NCBI RefSeq assembly: GCF_001279005.1
Contig: NZ_LGCN01000017.1
Span: 142,835 to 206,834 of the forward strand
From: Streptomyces caelestis
GTDB lineage: Bacteria > Actinomycetota > Actinomycetes > Streptomycetales > Streptomycetaceae
Length of the DNA stretch: 64,000 nt
Direction of reading: 5' to 3'
This document shows, piece after piece, positions 60,773-64,000 of this stretch. The position numbers and the translations under genes were made by a program. Within the stretch, counting starts at the first letter, position 1, and each line of letters opens with the position of its first letter. The notes beneath the pieces are model-generated. The model saw only the letters and a list, made by a program, of their open reading frames with translations. It had not been told where the DNA came from and searched no databases.

Positions 60773-61945
60773 TCAGGGCAGCAGCCCCCGCAACGGGAAC
60801 ACCGCGCGTCGCGCCGCCAGGATCGCCTGGTCCACACGGTCCGCCGGGTCGTACCCCTCGTCCCACGCGGCCCAGGACACCGGCCACCGCCCGTCCGTCA
60901 TCCGCCGCGGCGCCGGCTGCCGGGTCCGGGCGTACACCTCCTGCCGCCAGCCCTCGGGGATCATCGTCGTGGGCTCCACCGGCCGCTCGGCCGCGATCCC
61001 CACCAGATGGGTCCAGGACCGCGGCACCACCTCCACCACCGCGTAACCGCCACCGCCCAGCGCCACCCACCGCCCGTCGGCGTGCTCGTGCGCCAGCTCG
61101 TGGCACGCCACCTGCACCGCCCGCTGCGCGTCCAGCGACACCGCCAGGTGCGCCAGCGGATCCTCGAAGTGCGTGTCGGCCCCGTGCTGCGTCACCAGCA
61201 CCTGCGGCCGGAAGTCCGCGAGCAGCTCCGGCACGACGGAATGGAACGCCCGCAGCCACCCCGCGTCCCCGGTCCCGGCCGGCAGCGCCACGTTGACCGC
61301 GCCGCCCTCCGCGCCGCCCGCCCCCGTCTCCTCCGGCCACCCGGTCTGCGGGAACAGCGTCCGCGGATGCTCGTGCAGCGAGATCGTCAGCACCCGCGGG
61401 TCCTCCCAGAACGCCGCCTGCACCCCGTCCCCGTGGTGCACGTCGACGTCGACGTACGCGACCCGCTCCGCGCCCAGCTCCAGCAGCCGGGCGATCGCCA
61501 GCGCGGCGTCGTTGTACACGCAGAAACCGGAGGCCGCGCCCGGCATGGCGTGGTGCAGCCCGCCCGCGAAGTTCACCGCGTGCGGCGCGTCCCCGCGCCA
61601 CACCGCCTCCGCCGCGCCCACGGACTGCCCCGCGATCAGCGCCGACACCTCGTGCATCCCGGCGAACGCGGGATCGTCCACCGTCCCCAGCCCGTACGCC
61701 TGGTCCGCGGCCGCCGGATCGGCCGACGCGGCCCGCACCGCCCCGATGTAGTCCTCCCGGTGGACGAGCCGCAGCGTCGACTCCCCGGCCGCCTTCGCGG
61801 CGACCACCTCCACCTCCCGGTCGAGCCCGAGGGCGCCCACCAGACTCCGGGTCAGCGCCAGCCGGACCGGATCCATCGGATGGTCCCGGCCGAAGTCATA
61901 GCCCGTCACTGCCTCGTCCCACATCAGCTGTACGCGCCCGCTCAT
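60773..61945 (-). CDS. acuC: AcuC-like class I deacetylase (histone deacetylase fold)
   Basis: A 390-residue zinc deacetylase. Active-site features: FAGGLHHAMPGAASGFCVYND with the tandem histidines, YVDVDVHHGDGVQ with the zinc-binding Asp and His, TISLHEHP, and LVTQHGADTHFEDPLAH; GGGGY closes the pocket. AcuC removes acetyl groups from proteins such as acetyl-CoA synthetase. ATG 61945 is preferred to GTG 61954. Its first 50 bases overlap the end of the upstream MFS gene, so translation is probably coupled. Confidence 0.92.
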   Translation of the reverse strand: MSGRVQLMWDEAVTGYDFGRDHPMDPVRLALTRSLVGALGLDREVEVVAAKAAGESTLRLVHREDYIGAVRAASADPAAADQAYGLGTVDDPAFAGMHEVSALIAGQSVGAAEAVWRGDAPHAVNFAGGLHHAMPGAASGFCVYNDAALAIARLLELGAERVAYVDVDVHHGDGVQAAFWEDPRVLTISLHEHPRTLFPQTGWPEETGAGGAEGGAVNVALPAGTGDAGWLRAFHSVVPELLADFRPQVLVTQHGADTHFEDPLAHLAVSLDAQRAVQVACHELAHEHADGRWVALGGGGYAVVEVVPRSWTHLVGIAAERPVEPTTMIPEGWRQEVYARTRQPAPRRMTDGRWPVSWAAWDEGYDPADRVDQAILAARRAVFPLRGLLP

Positions 61946-63125
61946 GCCCGCCACCGTATCGGTCCGGCTCCGCGGCGAACGACCTGGCGTACACGAGCGT
62001 CACCAGGACCAACACCATCGGCACAAGCATCGCCCCGCGGTAGCTCCAGGCGTCGCCGAGCGCCCCGACCAACGGCGAACCGATCAGGAAACCCACGTAG
62101 TTGAAGACGTTCAGCCGCGCCACGGCAGCGTCCGAAGCCCCCGGACGGCCGCTCTCGAAGGCCCGCCGCCCGGCCGCCGCGAAGGTCTGCGGCACCAGCA
62201 CGCACAGCCCGAGCCCCAGCAGCGTGAACCCGAGCATCCCCACCCACGCACCGGACGCCCCGGCCACCACGGCGAACCCCACCGCCGCCACCAGCGCCCC
62301 GGCCCGCACCACCGCCACGGCCCCGAACCGCCGCACCCCGACGTCCCCGATCGCCCGCCCCAGCAGCGTGGTGACCATGTAGACGTTGTACGGAACGGTC
62401 GCCAGCTGCTCCGAACCCCCCAGCACGTCCTGGAGGTACTTCGCACTCCAGTTGGAGACCGTCGAGTCCCCGATGTACGCCACCGTCATCACCAGGCACA
62501 GCGGCAACAGCCACGTGAGGCCGCCAACCGCCGGCCCGCCCTCCGCGTTCTCCCGGGCCGGCTCCCCACCCCCGTCGACGTACCACCGACTGCCGACCAG
62601 CGCGGCCGGCAGCAGTACCAGCACCACCGGCAGGTACGACACCCACAGCGCCAGGTCCTCGTGCGCCCCCACCCACGCGAGCGACGCCCCGACGATGCCG
62701 CCCAGGCTGTACGCGGCGTGGAAACTCAGCATGATGCTGCGCCCGTACGCCCGCTGCAGGCTCACCCCGAGCATGTTCATCGACGCGTCCAGCGCCCCCA
62801 CGGCCAGCCCGAACGCGGCCAGCGCCACCCCGAGCACCGCCATGTGCCCGCCCGCTCCGACGCCCAGCAGCGCCAGCAGCACCACCGGCTGCGACCACCT
62901 CAGCACCCGGCTCGGCGGCACCCGCTTCACCAGCCGCTCCGTGGTGACGCTCCCGATGCCCGCCAGGATCGGCACGGCGGCGAGGAAGACCGGCAGCAGC
63001 GCGTCCGAGACCCCGTACCGGTCCTGGACGGCCGGGATCCGCGTCACCAGCAGAGCGAAGGCGACGCCCTGCACGAGGAAGCCGAACGCCAGTGAGGCCC
63101 TGCCGCGCCGCAGCACATCAGTCAT
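61896..63125 (-). CDS. MFS transporter
   Basis: A 409-residue protein with about 12 membrane helices. It begins LAFGFLVQGVAFALLVTRIPAVQDRYGVSD and contains ALDASMNMLGVSLQRAYGRSIMLSFHAAYSLGG, a pattern of YbjJ/fucose-permease-like MFS members. The C-terminal 20 residues are hydrophilic and overlap acuC. No substrate can be named. Confidence 0.88.
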   Translation of the reverse strand: MTDVLRRGRASLAFGFLVQGVAFALLVTRIPAVQDRYGVSDALLPVFLAAVPILAGIGSVTTERLVKRVPPSRVLRWSQPVVLLALLGVGAGGHMAVLGVALAAFGLAVGALDASMNMLGVSLQRAYGRSIMLSFHAAYSLGGIVGASLAWVGAHEDLALWVSYLPVVLVLLPAALVGSRWYVDGGGEPARENAEGGPAVGGLTWLLPLCLVMTVAYIGDSTVSNWSAKYLQDVLGGSEQLATVPYNVYMVTTLLGRAIGDVGVRRFGAVAVVRAGALVAAVGFAVVAGASGAWVGMLGFTLLGLGLCVLVPQTFAAAGRRAFESGRPGASDAAVARLNVFNYVGFLIGSPLVGALGDAWSYRGAMLVPMVLVLVTLVYARSFAAEPDRYGGGHERARTADVGRGSDGL

Positions 63126-63185
63126 GGCGGCGAGCGTAGGGCTCGGGGGTACCGGTGGGTAGATCCGGTCAAAGATGAATTGCCC

Positions 63186-63842
63186 TCAGCTTCGCGCCCG
63201 TGAGAGCAGGGGGAGCAACTCCCCCATGTCCTCGAAGAGTCCTGTGGCCCCGGGGAGCTTCGCCGCGGGCGTCATCGCGGTGAACCCGTACACGTCCATC
63301 CCGGCCGCGACCGCCGCCCGGACGCCCAGCGGGCTGTCCTCGACGACCACACACCGCTCGGGCGCCACGCCCATCCGCTCGGCGGCGTACAGGAACAGGT
63401 CCGGTGCCGGCTTCCCCCGCCCCACATCCTGCGAGCTGAAGATCCGCTCGTCGTCGAACCACCGGTCGATCCCGGTCGTGCGGTGCCCCACCCGGATCCG
63501 CTCATGGCTCCCGGACGAGGCCACGCAGTACGGCACCCCGTCGGCGGCCAGTTCCTCGAGTACGCCCGTGGCGCCGGCGACCGGCTTCAACTCCCGCTCG
63601 AACGCGGCGAAGACCCGGGCGTGGAACACGTCGTCGAAGTCCGCCGGCAACCGCTGCCCCGTCCGTTCCTCGACGAGATCGTGCACACGGTGCATGGCGG
63701 AGCCCATGTAGTCACGGATGGAGTCCTCGTACGAGGTCGGATGGCCGAGTTCGGTGAGATGGGCGGCCAGGAGCCGGTTGGAGATCGGCTCGCTGTCGAC
63801 GAGAACACCGTCGTTGTCGAAAATGACGAGGTCATAGCGCAT
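63186..63842 (-). CDS. HAD-like phosphatase, beta-phosphoglucomutase type
   Basis: A 218-residue HAD hydrolase: motif I YDLVIFDNDGVLVDSEPI at the start, helical cap up to about 80, motif II YCVASSGSHERI, motif III lysine GRGKPAPDLFLYAAE, motif IV VVEDSPLGVRAAVAAGM. Asn replaces Asp directly after the nucleophile in FDNDGV, as in many subfamily members. Sugar phosphates are likely substrates. It lies immediately downstream of an rRNA operon terminator on the same strand. Confidence 0.92.
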   Translation of the reverse strand: MRYDLVIFDNDGVLVDSEPISNRLLAAHLTELGHPTSYEDSIRDYMGSAMHRVHDLVEERTGQRLPADFDDVFHARVFAAFERELKPVAGATGVLEELAADGVPYCVASSGSHERIRVGHRTTGIDRWFDDERIFSSQDVGRGKPAPDLFLYAAERMGVAPERCVVVEDSPLGVRAAVAAGMDVYGFTAMTPAAKLPGATGLFEDMGELLPLLSRARS

Positions 63843-63860
63843 GACCTCGACTCTAAACGC

Positions 63861-63894
63861 AGAAAACCCCGCACCATACGGTGCGGGGTTTTCT
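63861..63894 (-). terminator. Intrinsic terminator of the rRNA operon
   Basis: A perfect 15-bp stem (AGAAAACCCCGCACC with its complement) and a 4-base loop, with a T-run on the minus-strand 3' side. It lies 12 bases beyond the 5S 3' end and separates the rRNA operon from the HAD gene. Confidence 0.9.
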
Positions 63895-63905
63895 ACACTA
63901 TTTGT

Positions 63906-64000
63906 TCGGCGGCGTCCTACTCTCCCACAGGGTCCCCCCTGCAGTACCATCGGCGCTGTAAGGCTTAGCTTCCGGGTTCGGAATGTAACCGGGCGTTTCC
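63906..64000 (-). rRNA. rrf: 5S ribosomal RNA, 3' part (continues beyond window)
   Basis: The reverse complement reads GGAAACGCCCGGTTACATTC at the window edge and ends with GGACGCCGCCGAAC, the conserved 3' part of actinobacterial 5S rRNA. About 95 bases are present; roughly 25 bases of the 5' end lie outside. It implies 23S and 16S genes just beyond the window. Confidence 0.95.

Overview
The window is high-GC actinobacterial DNA and almost certainly comes from a Streptomyces chromosome. The strongest evidence is the pair bldN (developmental ECF sigma factor with a pro-region) and rsbN (its membrane anti-sigma factor). It also has a class I lysyl-tRNA synthetase divergent from argS, rex-hemA-hemC-hemD in one run, an AcuC-like deacetylase, a 32-residue bS22/COX24-like basic protein, frequent GTG starts, and the end of a 5S rRNA gene. 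From memory, the core order resembles the S. coelicolor SCO33xx region; that is recollection, not a search.

Region 1 (1-16.7 kb) is mixed metabolism and regulation: arsC, a decayed membrane-protein gene, a three-gene cassette, an MFS transporter, a GNAT acetyltransferase, an HxlR regulator divergent from an IRED-like dehydrogenase, a two-component pair, an LLM monooxygenase with its FMN reductase, a MarR regulator, an SDR with a 45-residue membrane protein, and rtcB. The three-gene cassette (1010-4899) encodes a NUDIX protein with an NrtR-like DNA-binding tail, an MTAN/PNP-type nucleosidase and a four-helix membrane protein. The last two share a short motif, at the C-terminal side of the enzyme and the N-terminus of the membrane protein. 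This looks like an amyloid-type signalling pair from a conflict system and is the best candidate here for an undescribed system.

Region 2 (16.8-31.3 kb) has two DUF3558-like lipoproteins with a DUF2637 protein, lysS/argS, a secreted I36-family protein, two translationally coupled membrane-anchored XRE proteins (one with an outside peptidoglycan-binding domain), an aminotransferase, a third membrane-anchored XRE protein, a DUF4232 lipoprotein and hemB.

Region 3 (about 31.3-47.1 kb) is accessory DNA lying between hemB and hemD, which are normally close neighbours. It holds a full-length RHS/YD-repeat gene broken by one TAA codon, an orphan RHS tip with a probable immunity gene, two copies of a divergent small-membrane-gene/RHS-promoter segment, an IS630-type transposase remnant, and fragments of at least four other genes (HATPase, class IV aminotransferase, DUF5753 regulator, nucleotidyltransferase). 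Intact cargo includes MFS, TetR, SnoaL-like, NmrA-like, DUF4232 and LysM-like secreted genes. The hemD stop codon appears to have been lost at the island edge.

Region 4 (47.1-64 kb) is core: hemD-hemC-hemA-rex with a Rex operator, a glutaredoxin-like gene, a HAD phosphatase, a C-rich degenerate repeat array, bldN, rsbN with a sigma-BldN-like promoter, a dispersed Streptomyces intergenic repeat, an acyltransferase, an epimerase, the bS22-like gene, a BldC-like HTH gene, a phosphatase-like gene, acuC, MFS, a HAD hydrolase, and the terminator and 3' end of an rRNA operon on the minus strand. No tRNA gene, CRISPR array or complete insertion sequence was seen.
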